A stretch of DNA of 29,859 nucleotides from Geobacillus icigianus (GTDB lineage: Bacteria; Bacillota; Bacilli; Bacillales; Anoxybacillaceae). Position numbers and translations under genes: made by a program. Position 1 is the stretch's first letter; every line of letters begins with the position of its first letter. Below, in pieces: positions 21,993 through 28,922 of this stretch. The notes beneath the pieces were generated by a model. That model did not search any database. It was not told the DNA's origin and worked only from the letters and a program-made list of their open reading frames with translations. The stretch is from contig NZ_JPYA01000133.1 of assembly GCF_000750005.1 (NCBI RefSeq), positions 1-29,859 on the forward strand, given 5' to 3'.

Positions 21993-22514
21993 GTGCGAAA
22001 GTGGTTCGTCCTATTGCTATTTTTGGCGGTTGCCGGCTACGGCCTTTGGAACGCGATGGCCGCCGGCAAAACGAACGAAGCGGTTGCTGCCGGCCCGAGG
22101 GTAGGCCACCCGGCCCCCGACTTGGCGCTGCCGACGCTTGGCGGCGAGCCGGTCAAACTTTCCGCTTGGCGCGGCAAAGCGGTCGTTCTTAACTTTTGGA
22201 CGTCATGGTGTCCGCCATGCAAAGAAGAAATGCCGGAACTCGAAAAGTTTTACAAACAGCATGGCCACGAAGTCGCGGTGCTGGCGGTCCATTTGACTAC
22301 GCGAGATACGCTCGATAACGCCGAGCGATTTGCGAAAAGCAGGAACTTGACGTTGCCAGTCGCCTTGGATGTCCGCGGCGAGGCGTTTTATCATTATCGA
22401 GTCCAGACCATTCCGACAACGTATATCATCGACCCGAACGGCGTCATCCGGAAAAAGATCGTCGGCCCGGTGACGGCAGCTCGGCTCGAGAACGCGACAG
22501 CGCTCTTTCGTTGA
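21993..22514 (+). CDS. yneN: Membrane-anchored thioredoxin-like protein (YneN/ResA-type)
   Basis: A 173-residue protein with an N-terminal signal anchor (KWFVLLLFLAVAGYGLW) and an extracytoplasmic TlpA-like thioredoxin domain. The redox motif is W72-C-P-P-C76 (NFWTSWCPPCKEEMPELE), followed by the cis-Pro segment VQTIPTTYIIDPNG. ResA-like proteins reduce thiols outside the membrane, for example apocytochrome c; whether this one serves cytochrome c, spore or other targets is unknown. The GTG start has GGAGGG 6 bases upstream. In Bacillus subtilis yneN also precedes sspN and tlp, which supports the symbol. Confidence 0.9.
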   Translation: MRKWFVLLLFLAVAGYGLWNAMAAGKTNEAVAAGPRVGHPAPDLALPTLGGEPVKLSAWRGKAVVLNFWTSWCPPCKEEMPELEKFYKQHGHEVAVLAVHLTTRDTLDNAERFAKSRNLTLPVALDVRGEAFYHYRVQTIPTTYIIDPNGVIRKKIVGPVTAARLENATALFR

Positions 22515-22545
22515 CCAATCAACGGCGACGGACAGCGCTTTTTTT
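22499..22545 (+). terminator. Terminator of yneN
   Basis: AGCGCT at 22499-22504 and 22534-22539 can pair, with an inner CGTTGA/TCAACG stem, followed by seven T's. The 5' arm lies inside the end of yneN. Confidence 0.65.
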
Positions 22546-22572
22546 CATGCGCCACTATTTTTCAAAAAGTTG

Positions 22573-22587
22573 TCATAATTTTTATCT
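22573..22587. promoter_or_regulatory. Possible Fur box, or sigma-G -35 region, before the FbpB-like gene
   Basis: TCATAATTTTTATCT matches the 7-1-7 Fur inverted repeat TGATAATNATTATCA at 11 of 14 positions. TACAAT (22608-22613) could be a -10. The same stretch also offers a poor sigma-G pattern (TCATA, 18 bases, CATGAAT). The two readings predict iron or forespore control and cannot be separated by eye. Confidence 0.3.
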
Positions 22588-22636
22588 TTTTTGGGCATGA
22601 ATAAGATTACAATAAAAGTGAGGGGAGGTTGAAGCG

Positions 22637-22768
22637 ATGAGACGATCCCGCAAAATGACTCTCCAAGAATTGATCAGCGAGAACAAACGGCAGTTATTGA
22701 ACGATCGGGAAGCGCTCGAAAAAATCGAGAAAAGGCTGGAAGAGCGGATGCTCAAAAAAGCAGAATAA
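22637..22768 (+). CDS. FbpB-family small basic protein
   Basis: A 43-residue, charged, helical peptide ([20 protein letters not shown], then [20 protein letters not shown]) with the pattern of FbpB-type small basic proteins: a basic head, then an [ED]LI-x-ENK-x-[ED]LL-x-D helix. In Bacillus subtilis, FbpB helps the Fur-regulated small RNA FsrA in the iron-sparing response; other family members are uncharacterised. GGGGAGG lies 10 bases upstream. It is followed 55 bases later by sspN on the same strand, so the two may share a transcript. Family call is from sequence memory. Confidence 0.65.
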   Translation: MRRSRKMTLQELISENKRQLLNDREALEKIEKRLEERMLKKAE

Positions 22769-22823
22769 CCCATGCATAGCGGTTCTCCGGGCGGACAGAC
22801 TAGATGGCGAGGAGGCGAACAAG

Positions 22824-22967
22824 ATGAGCAATCCGAAAGGAAGCCGAAAACATTTCGTGCCGAACCATATCGGCACACAGCCTCGCGCCGCTGGGGGAAA
22901 CAAAGGCAAACAAATGCAGGACCAATCCGGCCAGCACGCCCAAGTGATTCAGACGAAGGGTGAATAG
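22824..22967 (+). CDS. sspN: Small acid-soluble spore protein N
   Basis: The 47-residue protein reads [17 protein letters not shown] followed by [13 protein letters not shown], matching SspN of Bacillus closely (FAPNHIGTQ and [11 protein letters not shown]). SspN is a minor forespore-specific protein of the spore core. GAGGAGG sits 8 bases before the ATG. It is followed by tlp as in Bacillus subtilis, where the two are cotranscribed under sigma G. Confidence 0.92.
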   Translation: MSNPKGSRKHFVPNHIGTQPRAAGGNKGKQMQDQSGQHAQVIQTKGE

Positions 22968-22996
22968 GGCAAACTCGCGTGAAGGAGGAAGCGTCC

Positions 22997-23224
22997 ATGC
23001 CACGTCCGAAACCGGATGACCGCAGCGATAATGTGGAAAAGCTGCAAGAAATGGTGCAACATACGATCGAGAATATGGAAAAAGCCGAGGAAACGATGCA
23101 GTTTGCTTCGCCGGAGGAACGGAAGAAGATTGCGGAGAAAAACCGCCGCCGCGAGGAAGCGATCGCGGCGATGCGCGCGGAAATTAAGGACGAAGCTGCT
23201 GCGCGGGAACACGGCTACCAATAA
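22997..23224 (+). CDS. tlp: Thioredoxin-like small spore protein Tlp
   Basis: The 75-residue protein begins MPRPKPDDRSDNVEKLQEMV and continues TIENMEKAEETMQFASPEE, the Tlp signature. The name is historical: it has no CxxC and no thioredoxin activity is implied. It is a minor SASP made in the forespore. AAGGAGG 7 bases upstream selects ATG 22997 over a GTG at 22979. It shares the sspN transcript (29-base gap) and ends at a terminator. Confidence 0.93.
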   Translation: MPRPKPDDRSDNVEKLQEMVQHTIENMEKAEETMQFASPEERKKIAEKNRRREEAIAAMRAEIKDEAAAREHGYQ

Positions 23225-23232
23225 ACGAAATG

Positions 23233-23264
23233 AAGCCGCCTTGATTTGGGCGGCTTTGTTTTTT
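23233..23264 (+). terminator. Terminator of sspN-tlp
   Basis: AAGCCGCC (23233-23240) pairs with GGCGGCTT (23249-23256), then TG and six T's. Confidence 0.85.
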
Positions 23265-23343
23265 CATTTGCCGGCTTGAGCCAACGAACGGATGAGTGGT
23301 AACATGAAAGAAGAGCCCGGCAAAAAATGGAGGGAGAACAAAC

Positions 23344-23760
23344 GTGAAGGTGGTAGAAAAACAAATCGAAGTGCGCTATGCGGAAACGGATCAAATGGGC
23401 GTCGTTTACCATGCGAACTACTTAGTTTGGATGGAAGTCGGGCGCACAGAACTGATCAAACAGCTTGGCTTCCATTACGCGGAGATGGAGAAAGAAGGAA
23501 TTATTTCGCCGGTCATCGATTTGCAAGTGTCGTACAAAAAACCGCTTCACTACGGGGAGACGGCGACCGTCCGCACGTGGATCGACGCTTATGACGGCAT
23601 CCGCGTCACGTACGGCTACGAAATTCTCGCTCCGGACGGCGAAGTGGCCGTCACCGGCAAGTCGCAACACGTTTGCGTCAAGCGCGAGACGTTTCGACCG
23701 ATTGTGATCCGCAAATATTTTCCCGCTTGGCACGAAGCGTACGAGCGGGCGAAGCGGTAA
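23344..23760 (+). CDS. yneP: Acyl-CoA thioesterase, 4-hydroxybenzoyl-CoA thioesterase type
   Basis: A 138-residue single hotdog domain. The catalytic signature is YAETDQMGVVYHANYLVWME, with the Asp of the 4-HBT group and the helix that follows. Such enzymes hydrolyse acyl-CoA or aryl-CoA thioesters in the cytoplasm; the substrate cannot be told from sequence. The start is GTG 23344 with GGAGGGAG about 7 to 14 bases upstream. It leads a three-gene run with yneQ (14-base gap) and the second thioesterase. Confidence 0.88.
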   Translation: MKVVEKQIEVRYAETDQMGVVYHANYLVWMEVGRTELIKQLGFHYAEMEKEGIISPVIDLQVSYKKPLHYGETATVRTWIDAYDGIRVTYGYEILAPDGEVAVTGKSQHVCVKRETFRPIVIRKYFPAWHEAYERAKR

Positions 23761-23774
23761 AGGGGTGCGGTGCG

Positions 23775-24089
23775 ATGGCGTTTGGCATCCGCCGTCATGA
23801 GCTTGAGGCGTGGAAAGAGAAAGTGAAGCGCGGCGAGATCGCCTTTTTGACCCATTATTGGTATGACGAGCGGTTTCCCGATTGTACGACGGTGACGAAA
23901 GTCGGCTGCGCCGATATCGCTCAGCTGACCGCTTGGGGGCGGCAATACGGGCTGAAAGAAGAGTGGATCGACCGGCGCGGCGAGTTTCCGCATTTCGACT
24001 TGCTCGGCGAGACGCAAAGGCGCGTGTTGCGGCAAGAAGGACGGCTGTTTGAACTCGAACGATTCACGAAACGGGGGAAAAAGAGATGA
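23775..24089 (+). CDS. yneQ: YneQ-like protein of unknown function
   Basis: A 104-residue soluble protein starting MAFGIRRHELEAWKEKVKRG. It has two Cys (FPDCTTVTKVGCADI) and a C-terminal FPHFDLLGETQRRVL. It follows yneP in Bacillus subtilis as well, with a similar length, which supports the name. No catalytic motif is clear. The stop overlaps the next start by 4 bases (ATGA at 24086-24089). Confidence 0.85.
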   Translation: MAFGIRRHELEAWKEKVKRGEIAFLTHYWYDERFPDCTTVTKVGCADIAQLTAWGRQYGLKEEWIDRRGEFPHFDLLGETQRRVLRQEGRLFELERFTKRGKKR

Positions 24090-24493
24090 TCGATTTGACC
24101 GCTGTGAAGGAAATGGCGAAACATACGTTGATCGATACGCTCGGCATCGAACTGGTCGAGCTTGGCGAAGGCCGCGTCGTTGCGACGATGCCGGTCGACC
24201 AGCGCACGCACCAGCCGGCCGGGCTGTTGCATGGCGGCGCCTCGGTCGCGCTCGCTGAAACGGTGGCGAGCATCGGTGCGTATGCGCTTGTCGATCCGCA
24301 AACAGAAAACGTCGTTGGGTTGGAAATTAATGCCAACCACGTTCGCGCCGTCCGCAGCGGAACGGTGACGGCGACGGGAACAGTGCTGCACCGCGGCCGG
24401 ACGACGATGGTGTGGGATATACGCATCACCGACGAACAAGGGCAGCTCGTCTGCGTCTCCCGCTGCACGATCGCCATCATTCGAAAAAGCTAG
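24086..24493 (+). CDS. Hotdog-fold acyl-CoA thioesterase (PaaI/YdiI/MenI-like)
   Basis: A 135-residue hotdog protein. QPAGLLHGGASVALAETVAS carries the HGG turn and the catalytic Glu of the PaaI/YdiI group. YdiI (MenI) in Escherichia coli hydrolyses 1,4-dihydroxy-2-naphthoyl-CoA in menaquinone synthesis; the Bacillus homologue is YuxO. Here the gene is coupled to yneQ rather than to men or com genes, so MenI function is only possible. Two different hotdog enzymes flanking yneQ suggests a shared thioester pathway. The stop codon lies inside the terminator stem. Confidence 0.85.
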   Translation: MIDLTAVKEMAKHTLIDTLGIELVELGEGRVVATMPVDQRTHQPAGLLHGGASVALAETVASIGAYALVDPQTENVVGLEINANHVRAVRSGTVTATGTVLHRGRTTMVWDIRITDEQGQLVCVSRCTIAIIRKS

Positions 24494-24511
24494 CGCCAAG
24501 GCTAGCTTTTT
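24484..24511. terminator. Bidirectional terminator between the thioesterase and yneR
   Basis: AAAAAGCTAGC (24484-24494) pairs perfectly with GCTAGCTTTTT (24501-24511) around a 6-base loop, serving both converging genes. Confidence 0.9.
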
Positions 24512-24517
24512 CCTCGT

Positions 24518-24808
24518 TTATTGGAGCAGAAATACCGGCTCATCGCCTGTTTCGTCCAAATCGACCGTCAAATCGCGCCCGTCAAAATACCATTGGTCGC
24601 TGTCATCGACAAAAAAGGTCACGCCATCAATCGTCGTCTGTGCGGCTGGCTCTCCGGCTGGCTCATCTTTCGCCATGCCGAGCGAAAAGCCTTTTTGCAC
24701 GGTGCCGCATCCTCCGTAGCGGGCGAAAAAGCGAATCGCATCGCCCGGCTTCAATCCGAGCTCCCGCTTGTACCAGTCAAACGCCTTTTTCGTGATCACA
24801 ATGTTCAT
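24518..24808 (-). CDS. yneR: HesB/YneR-family protein
   Basis: A 96-residue single-domain protein of the HesB/IscA-like fold (MNIVITKKAFDWYKRELGL, RFFARYGGCGTVQKGFSLG, DGVTFFVDDSDQWYFDG). It keeps only one Cys of the three used by IscA for Fe-S transfer, typical of YneR proteins, so a classical scaffold role is unlikely. The function is unknown. It is convergent with the thioesterase gene. GGAGGGG precedes its ATG. Confidence 0.88.
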   Translation of the reverse strand: MNIVITKKAFDWYKRELGLKPGDAIRFFARYGGCGTVQKGFSLGMAKDEPAGEPAAQTTIDGVTFFVDDSDQWYFDGRDLTVDLDETGDEPVFLLQ

Positions 24809-24824
24809 AGCTTCCCCTCCTCAC

Positions 24825-24857
24825 GTTTATTATAAGCGAATAAACACCAGCCGGTAA
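24825..24857 (-). promoter_or_regulatory. Promoter of yneR with an overlapping inverted repeat
   Basis: The minus strand reads TATAAT at 24834-24829 with a weak TTACCG -35 at 24857-24852 (17-base gap), giving a very short leader. An inverted repeat GTTTATT/AATAAAC (24825-24831 with 24839-24845) covers the -10 and could be an operator. Confidence 0.45.
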
Positions 24858-24980
24858 AACGATGAACATTGGCTGACAATGTCAGCGGCCCCTTTCCACA
24901 AAGTGGCGGCCTTTTGCCCTCAGGCGCGCGAGTAAAAAGGGCGATGAAGGCAAACAGTAAAAGCGAGGGAGGTGAGCGGG

Positions 24981-25127
24981 ATGAATAAAAAACGACCATT
25001 TGCGCCAAGCTACGAATCCGACGGGGTGATGGGGAAAAACAGCAAAACACATCCGCACCGCTCGGAACGACAACCAACCGGCAAACAAGCGCCCGATTTT
25101 TTCAACACAACGCCATCGAGCGAATAA
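24981..25127 (+). CDS. Small hydrophilic protein, possibly spore-related
   Basis: The 48-residue product (MNKKRPFAPSYESDGVMGKN, KTHPHRSERQPTGKQAPDFF) is rich in Lys, Arg, Ser, Pro and His, with no Cys or membrane segment. GGGAGGTGAG lies 6 bases upstream, a strong site. I do not recognise the family; size and composition resemble minor spore proteins, but no clear forespore promoter is visible. A GGCC/CCAC-type hairpin (24887-24914) lies upstream. Confidence 0.6.
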   Translation: MNKKRPFAPSYESDGVMGKNSKTHPHRSERQPTGKQAPDFFNTTPSSE

Positions 25128-25146
25128 CGAAGCGGGAACAACCGCT

Positions 25147-25240
25147 GTTTTTGATGAATAAAGTAGCTAGTAGGCTTAGCTTTGTCGGAATCGATTGGTT
25201 TCACAGTTTCGTTTTTGATGAATAAAGTAGCCAGTAGGCT
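25147..25240 (+). repeat. 30-bp direct repeat, 64 bases apart
   Basis: Positions 25147-25176 and 25211-25240 are the same 30 bases (GTTTTTGATGAATAAAGTAG, then C, T or C, AGTAGGCT) with one difference. The second copy has grown into a terminator hairpin; the first has a weaker GCTA/TAGC version. Probably a duplicated 3' region. Confidence 0.8.
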
Positions 25241-25249
25241 GCTTTTTTT
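25226..25249 (+). terminator. Terminator after the 48-residue ORF
   Basis: AGTAGCC (25226-25232) pairs with GGCTGCT (25237-25243), followed by seven T's. Confidence 0.75.
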
Positions 25250-25320
25250 CATGGCAGCTACTATACAAATAGGCCGGTCCGCGTTATCATTATTTGAGGA
25301 ACATGTTTTGAAAGGAGTGA

Positions 25321-25478
25321 CGTTTTCGTATATGAGTAGTTCGAGTCTGAACGAACCAGAACCGGAATATAGCGGGGAACGCGGCCTGTTCCTTTTCCCG
25401 CCCGCTGCTCATCATACGAAAACGAGCTCCGGACGGAAAGGAAGAGGCGCCGCCTTCCTCGCGGGAAAAGGAGGAAGG
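25321..25478 (+). promoter_or_regulatory. Structured mRNA leader of corA with RBS-sequestering hairpin
   Basis: CGTTTTCGTAT (25321-25331) pairs perfectly over 11 bp with ATACGAAAACG (25414-25424). The loop holds two further stems: GTTCG/CGAAC (25339-25343 with 25352-25356) and a longer one combining AGCGGG/CCCGCT (25371-25376 with 25401-25406) and GGAAC/GTTCC. Together these make a three-way junction. Then CCTTCCTC (25453-25460) pairs with GAGGAAGG (25471-25478), hiding the corA Shine-Dalgarno. I do not see the known M-box sequence. An open frame from 25332 overlaps corA but has no good ribosome binding site. Confidence 0.55.
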
Positions 25479-25485
25479 ATGCCAG

Positions 25486-26424
25486 ATGATGAAAATGTAT
25501 TTATCCGATGCCAGCGGCAAAATGCGGGAAATCGACCGGATTGAAAACGGCTGCTGGATCAATCTCGTCGCCCCGACGGAGGAAGAAATTCGTTACATCG
25601 CCCACCATTTGGACATTCCGATCGATTCGATCAAAGACGCGTTGGACGATGAAGAGCGGTCGCGCATCGAAAAAGAGGATAACCATGTATTGATTATCGT
25701 TGACATCCCGATTGTTGCTCACGATGAAGTCGACGGCCCGATGTATGAAACGATTCCAATCGGTATGATTATTACCAATACGTGCTTTATCACCGTTTGT
25801 TTGCAGGAGAATCCAATTTTCGAAGAGTTTTCAAAAAACAAAATCAAAAACTTTTACACGTTTATGAAAACGCGGTTTGCCTTGCAAATGCTCTACATGA
25901 TTTCGACGTATTATTTGCGCTATTTGAAGCAAATCAACCGGCGCACGAGCGAAATCGAAAAAGAGCTACACCAATCGATGAAAAACAAAGAGCTGTTTTC
26001 GCTTCTTAGCATGGAAAAAAGCTTGGTGTATTTCATGACGTCGCTCAAAGCAAACAACATCGTCATGGAGCGGCTTTTGCGCCTCAACTATTTGCGCATG
26101 TACGAAGATGACCAAGATTTGCTGCAAGATGTCATTATCGAAAACAAGCAGGCGATCGAAATGGCGGAAGTGTACAGCAGCATTTTAAGCGGCATGATGG
26201 ATGCGTTCGCCTCCGTCATCTCGAACAACTTAAACATCGTGATGAAGTTTTTGACGGCCATTACGATCGTCATTTCGCTGCCGACGATGGTGGCGAGTTT
26301 TTACGGCATGAACGTGCCGATCCCGTATCAACACTCTCCGTACGCCTTTTTGATCGCGATGGCGCTCGCCGGTTCGCTGTCGGCAGCAACGGCGTACGTC
26401 TTTTGGAAAAAGCGGTATTTTTGA
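25486..26424 (+). CDS. corA: CorA-family magnesium (divalent cation) transporter
   Basis: A 312-residue pentameric channel subunit. A large N-terminal cytoplasmic domain (residues 1-240, with long helices from FYTFMKTRFALQMLYMISTY onward) is followed by two C-terminal helices. The first ends with the selectivity signature Y-G-M-N (G274-M275-N276; YGMNVPIPY) and the second is AFLIAMALAGSLSAATAYVFW before the basic KKRYF tail. GMN proteins carry Mg2+, sometimes Co2+ or Zn2+. GGAGGAAGG precedes the ATG by 8 bases but is inside a hairpin. It is a single-gene unit after a structured leader and shares a terminator with the convergent DUF502 gene. Confidence 0.95.
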   Translation: MMKMYLSDASGKMREIDRIENGCWINLVAPTEEEIRYIAHHLDIPIDSIKDALDDEERSRIEKEDNHVLIIVDIPIVAHDEVDGPMYETIPIGMIITNTCFITVCLQENPIFEEFSKNKIKNFYTFMKTRFALQMLYMISTYYLRYLKQINRRTSEIEKELHQSMKNKELFSLLSMEKSLVYFMTSLKANNIVMERLLRLNYLRMYEDDQDLLQDVIIENKQAIEMAEVYSSILSGMMDAFASVISNNLNIVMKFLTAITIVISLPTMVASFYGMNVPIPYQHSPYAFLIAMALAGSLSAATAYVFWKKRYF

Positions 26425-26583
26425 CGAACGAGCGGCTTTTCGTTGGTGCAGAGAGGGCGAAAAAGCGGCGCGAGCCTTTTACCGACATCGGGAAACATAA
26501 AGCGAGAAGCCGCTTTTCAGACAAATTTTTCAACGAAACAAAACGGTCGAGCGGCATGGCCAAGCATTGGCCGCTATGGAAGC

Positions 26584-26619
26584 AAAAACGGCTGCCCTGT
26601 CATTCGGGCAGCCGTTTTT
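26584..26619. terminator. Bidirectional terminator between corA and the DUF502 gene
   Basis: AAAAACGGCTGCCC (26584-26597) pairs perfectly with GGGCAGCCGTTTTT (26606-26619). The DUF502 stop codon is in the loop. Between corA and this hairpin (26425-26583) there is only a long-range inverted repeat (26431-26442 with 26503-26514) and an AGCGG/GGCCGCT-rich hairpin; no gene. Confidence 0.9.
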
Positions 26620-27193
26620 GTTTGCGGGCCGCGACGCCGCCAGAGAGGATAAATTTCATCGCCTCTTCCGGTGCGATGTCGATGACTTCGACCTGCTCTT
26701 TCGGAACGAGAAGGGTAAGCCCGGCGACTTGAAATGTCTGTGGAATATAGACCGCCACATAATCGGCAAGCGGGTCGTGCCAGGCGCCGACATCGTCCAT
26801 CGTAATAAAGCCGAGGCATTTCCAGCCGCTTTCGGGCACGGTAATGAGCACGACTTGCGAAAACGATCGTTTTTCCCCGACGAACGAAGCGATCGTATCT
26901 TTCGCGACCGAATAAACGGTTTTCATCAAAGGGATGTTTTCGAGCAGGCGGCCGGCCAATCGGATGAGGCGGCCGCTTACATATTGCGTCGACAGCCAGC
27001 CGCACACCGTGATGAGCGCCACCGTAGCGAGCAGGCCGAGTCCGGGGATATAACGGCCGTCCAAATACGGCCGCACGTACTGGCCGAGCAGCCCGTCCAA
27101 CATCGCAAACACTTTGTAGCATACATAGACGGCCAACAAAATCGGCACGATCGTCAGCATGCCGTTTACAAAATTTTTCATGAAAAAACGCAT
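26600..27193 (-). CDS. DUF502-family membrane protein
   Basis: The 197-residue protein has two N-terminal membrane helices (NGMLTIVPILLAVYVCYKVF and GLGLLATVALITVCGWLS). A conserved cytoplasmic domain follows: LLENIPLMKTVYSVAKDTIA, GFITMD and YVAVYIPQTFQVAGLTLLVP, which are features of DUF502 proteins. The biochemical role of the family is unknown. GGAGGAG precedes ATG 27193; MKNF four codons later is an alternative start. It is convergent with corA and divergent from the flavoprotein gene. Confidence 0.85.
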   Translation of the reverse strand: MRFFMKNFVNGMLTIVPILLAVYVCYKVFAMLDGLLGQYVRPYLDGRYIPGLGLLATVALITVCGWLSTQYVSGRLIRLAGRLLENIPLMKTVYSVAKDTIASFVGEKRSFSQVVLITVPESGWKCLGFITMDDVGAWHDPLADYVAVYIPQTFQVAGLTLLVPKEQVEVIDIAPEEAMKFILSGGVAARKQKRLPE

Positions 27194-27263
27194 CGTTCTC
27201 CTCCCTTTCCCTTTCCTTTCTTTCTCTCACCATACCAGTTTTTTTAAAGTTGCACAACCAACA

Positions 27264-27307
27264 AAAGACGAACATTAATTTCATTTAAAGAAAAAAAGTT
27301 CGTTTTT
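27264..27307. promoter_or_regulatory. Candidate PurR operator (two PurBoxes) before the flavoprotein gene
   Basis: Box 1 carries AAAAGACGAACATT (core CGAAC at 27269-27273) and box 2 is inverted with core GTTCG at 27298-27302 (complement AAAAAACGAACTTT). With 14-bp boxes the gap is 16 bp, the spacing known for Bacillus PurR. It lies just upstream of a good promoter. Confidence 0.65.
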
Positions 27308-27310
27308 TTA

Positions 27311-27339
27311 TTGACGAATCGCTCAATGTTGCGTATACT
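27311..27339 (+). promoter_or_regulatory. Sigma-A promoter of the flavoprotein gene
   Basis: TTGACG (27311-27316), 17-base gap, TATACT (27334-27339), about 31 bases before the start codon. Confidence 0.8.
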
Positions 27340-27369
27340 TCCGAATGGAACATAGGAAATGGGGGATGG

Positions 27370-28812
27370 ATGATGAACAATCATTATGATGTCATCGTGG
27401 TCGGCGCTGGGCCGGCCGGCATTTTCACGTGCTACGAACTGACGCGCAAACTGCTTGGAGCGAACGTGCTCTTGATTGATAAAGGGCATGATATTTATAA
27501 GCGCAACTGTCCGATTTTACAGAAAAAAATTGAGAAATGCCCGCCGCCGGCCGGAAAAAAAGATTACGCCGGCTGTGTGCCGGCCTGTTCGATTACGAAC
27601 GGCTTCGGCGGAGCGGGGGCGTATTCGGACGGCAAATTCAACATCACGAGCGAATTCGGCGGCTGGATGACCGACTATTTGCCAGCTTCGACTGTACTTG
27701 AGCTCATCCGCTATGTCGATGAGATCAACTTGAAGCACGGAGCGACGACATCGATCACCGACCCGATGACGGACAAAGTGAAAGAGATCGAGCGGCGCGC
27801 CTATGCGGCCGGATTGAAGCTATTGCGCGCCTATGTCCGTCATTTAGGCACCGAACAAAACTTGGAAATTTTAAAAAGCATTTTTGAATATTTGCGCGAG
27901 CGGATCGCGATGCGCTTTCAAACGGAAGTGGACGATATCGTGACCGAGCGGACAGAGAGCGGCCACCGGGTCAAGGGAGTCATGTTGAAAAACGGGGAAA
28001 CGCTGACGGCGGAAAAGGTCGTCATCGCTCCGGGGCGCGACGGTTCGGTTTGGTTGAGCAAAATCTTGCGCAAGCGCCGTTTGCGGATGATCAACAATCA
28101 GGTGGACATCGGCGTGCGCGTGGAAACATCGAACATCGTCATGCAAGAAATTAACGAACATCTGTATGAAGGAAAGTTCATTTTCAACACATCGGTCGGA
28201 ACGCAAGTGCGCACGTTTTGCAGCAACCCGTCCGGACACGTCGTGGTGGAAAATCACTCCGGCATTATGCTCGCCAACGGCCACGCCTACAAAGACCCGA
28301 AGCTCGGCAGCAACAATACGAACTTTGCGCTGCTCGTGTCGCACAAATTTTCCGACCCGTTTGACAAGCCGAACGAGTACGCCCATGAAATTTCTCGGCT
28401 GGCGAACGCTTTGTCCAACGGCGGCATCATCGTGCAAAAATACGGCGACATCCTCAAAGGAAGGCGCTCGACGGAAAAGCGCATCAAAGAAGGGTTTATC
28501 GAACCGACGCTCAAAGAAGCGGTGCCGGGCGATTTAGGCCTCGTTTTGCCGTACAACACGATGAAAAGCTTGATCGAAATGACGGAGGCGCTCAACCACG
28601 TCACTCCGGGGCTTGCCTCAGAGCATACGTTATTCTATGGAGTCGAAGCGAAATTTTACTCGGCGCGCCCGAAGCTGAACGACCGTTTTGAAACCGAGAT
28701 CGCCGGGCTGTATGTCGGCGGCGACGGCGCGGGGATTACGCGCGGTTTGGCACAGGCGAGCGCCTGCGGCGTCTGGATCGCCCGTGACATCGTGGAAAAA
28801 TTAGGGGAATGA
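27370..28812 (+). CDS. FAD-dependent dehydrogenase, COG2509 type
   Basis: This 480-residue flavoprotein starts with a Rossmann dinucleotide site (YDVIVVGAGPAGIFTCYEL) and has a second nucleotide region (EKVVIAPGRDGSVWL) and a C-terminal FAD segment (GLYVGGDGAGITRGLAQASA). A Cys-containing stretch (KCPPPAGKKDYAGCVPACSI) precedes FGGAGAYSDGKFN, characteristic of COG2509 uncharacterised FAD-dependent dehydrogenases. Substrate and pathway are not known. Two adjacent ATGs (27370, 27373) follow GGGGGATGG. A PurR-type operator upstream suggests a link to purine metabolism. It is followed within 10 bases by an IS231-like element that may have displaced its terminator. Confidence 0.85.
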   Translation: MMNNHYDVIVVGAGPAGIFTCYELTRKLLGANVLLIDKGHDIYKRNCPILQKKIEKCPPPAGKKDYAGCVPACSITNGFGGAGAYSDGKFNITSEFGGWMTDYLPASTVLELIRYVDEINLKHGATTSITDPMTDKVKEIERRAYAAGLKLLRAYVRHLGTEQNLEILKSIFEYLRERIAMRFQTEVDDIVTERTESGHRVKGVMLKNGETLTAEKVVIAPGRDGSVWLSKILRKRRLRMINNQVDIGVRVETSNIVMQEINEHLYEGKFIFNTSVGTQVRTFCSNPSGHVVVENHSGIMLANGHAYKDPKLGSNNTNFALLVSHKFSDPFDKPNEYAHEISRLANALSNGGIIVQKYGDILKGRRSTEKRIKEGFIEPTLKEAVPGDLGLVLPYNTMKSLIEMTEALNHVTPGLASEHTLFYGVEAKFYSARPKLNDRFETEIAGLYVGGDGAGITRGLAQASACGVWIARDIVEKLGE

Positions 28813-28873
28813 AAAGGGGCTGACCCCATAGCCATCAAGTTAAGAAAACAGGAATAAATCTATGCCTCATTTG

Positions 28874-28922
28874 ACCATCCTTTTGAAGACTTCATCATGT
28901 CTTAGAAAGGGTGGTTTTTTTT
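28874..28922 (+). terminator. Terminator-like hairpin that contains the transposase start signals
   Basis: Positions 28874-28890 pair with 28899-28915 at 16 of 17 positions (two G-T pairs), followed by eight T's (28915-28922). The 3' arm contains AAAGGGTGG, the ribosome binding site, and the TTG start at 28921 is in the T tract. It would stop or silence transcripts entering from the host gene. Confidence 0.75.

Noticed and set aside
23673..23774. Longer start for yneQ overlapping yneP.
   Set aside because: The region is coding in the yneP frame and ATG 23775 gives the length expected of YneQ.
25332..25541. Open frame in the corA leader as a leader peptide or gene.
   Set aside because: The best GGAG is about 14 bases from the ATG, the frame overlaps the corA start, and the stretch is better explained as paired RNA.
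26567..27247. 226-residue plus-strand frame opposite the DUF502 gene.
   Set aside because: It is the complement of a recognisable membrane protein, is rich in Arg/His as shadows of GC-rich genes are, and lacks a ribosome binding site.
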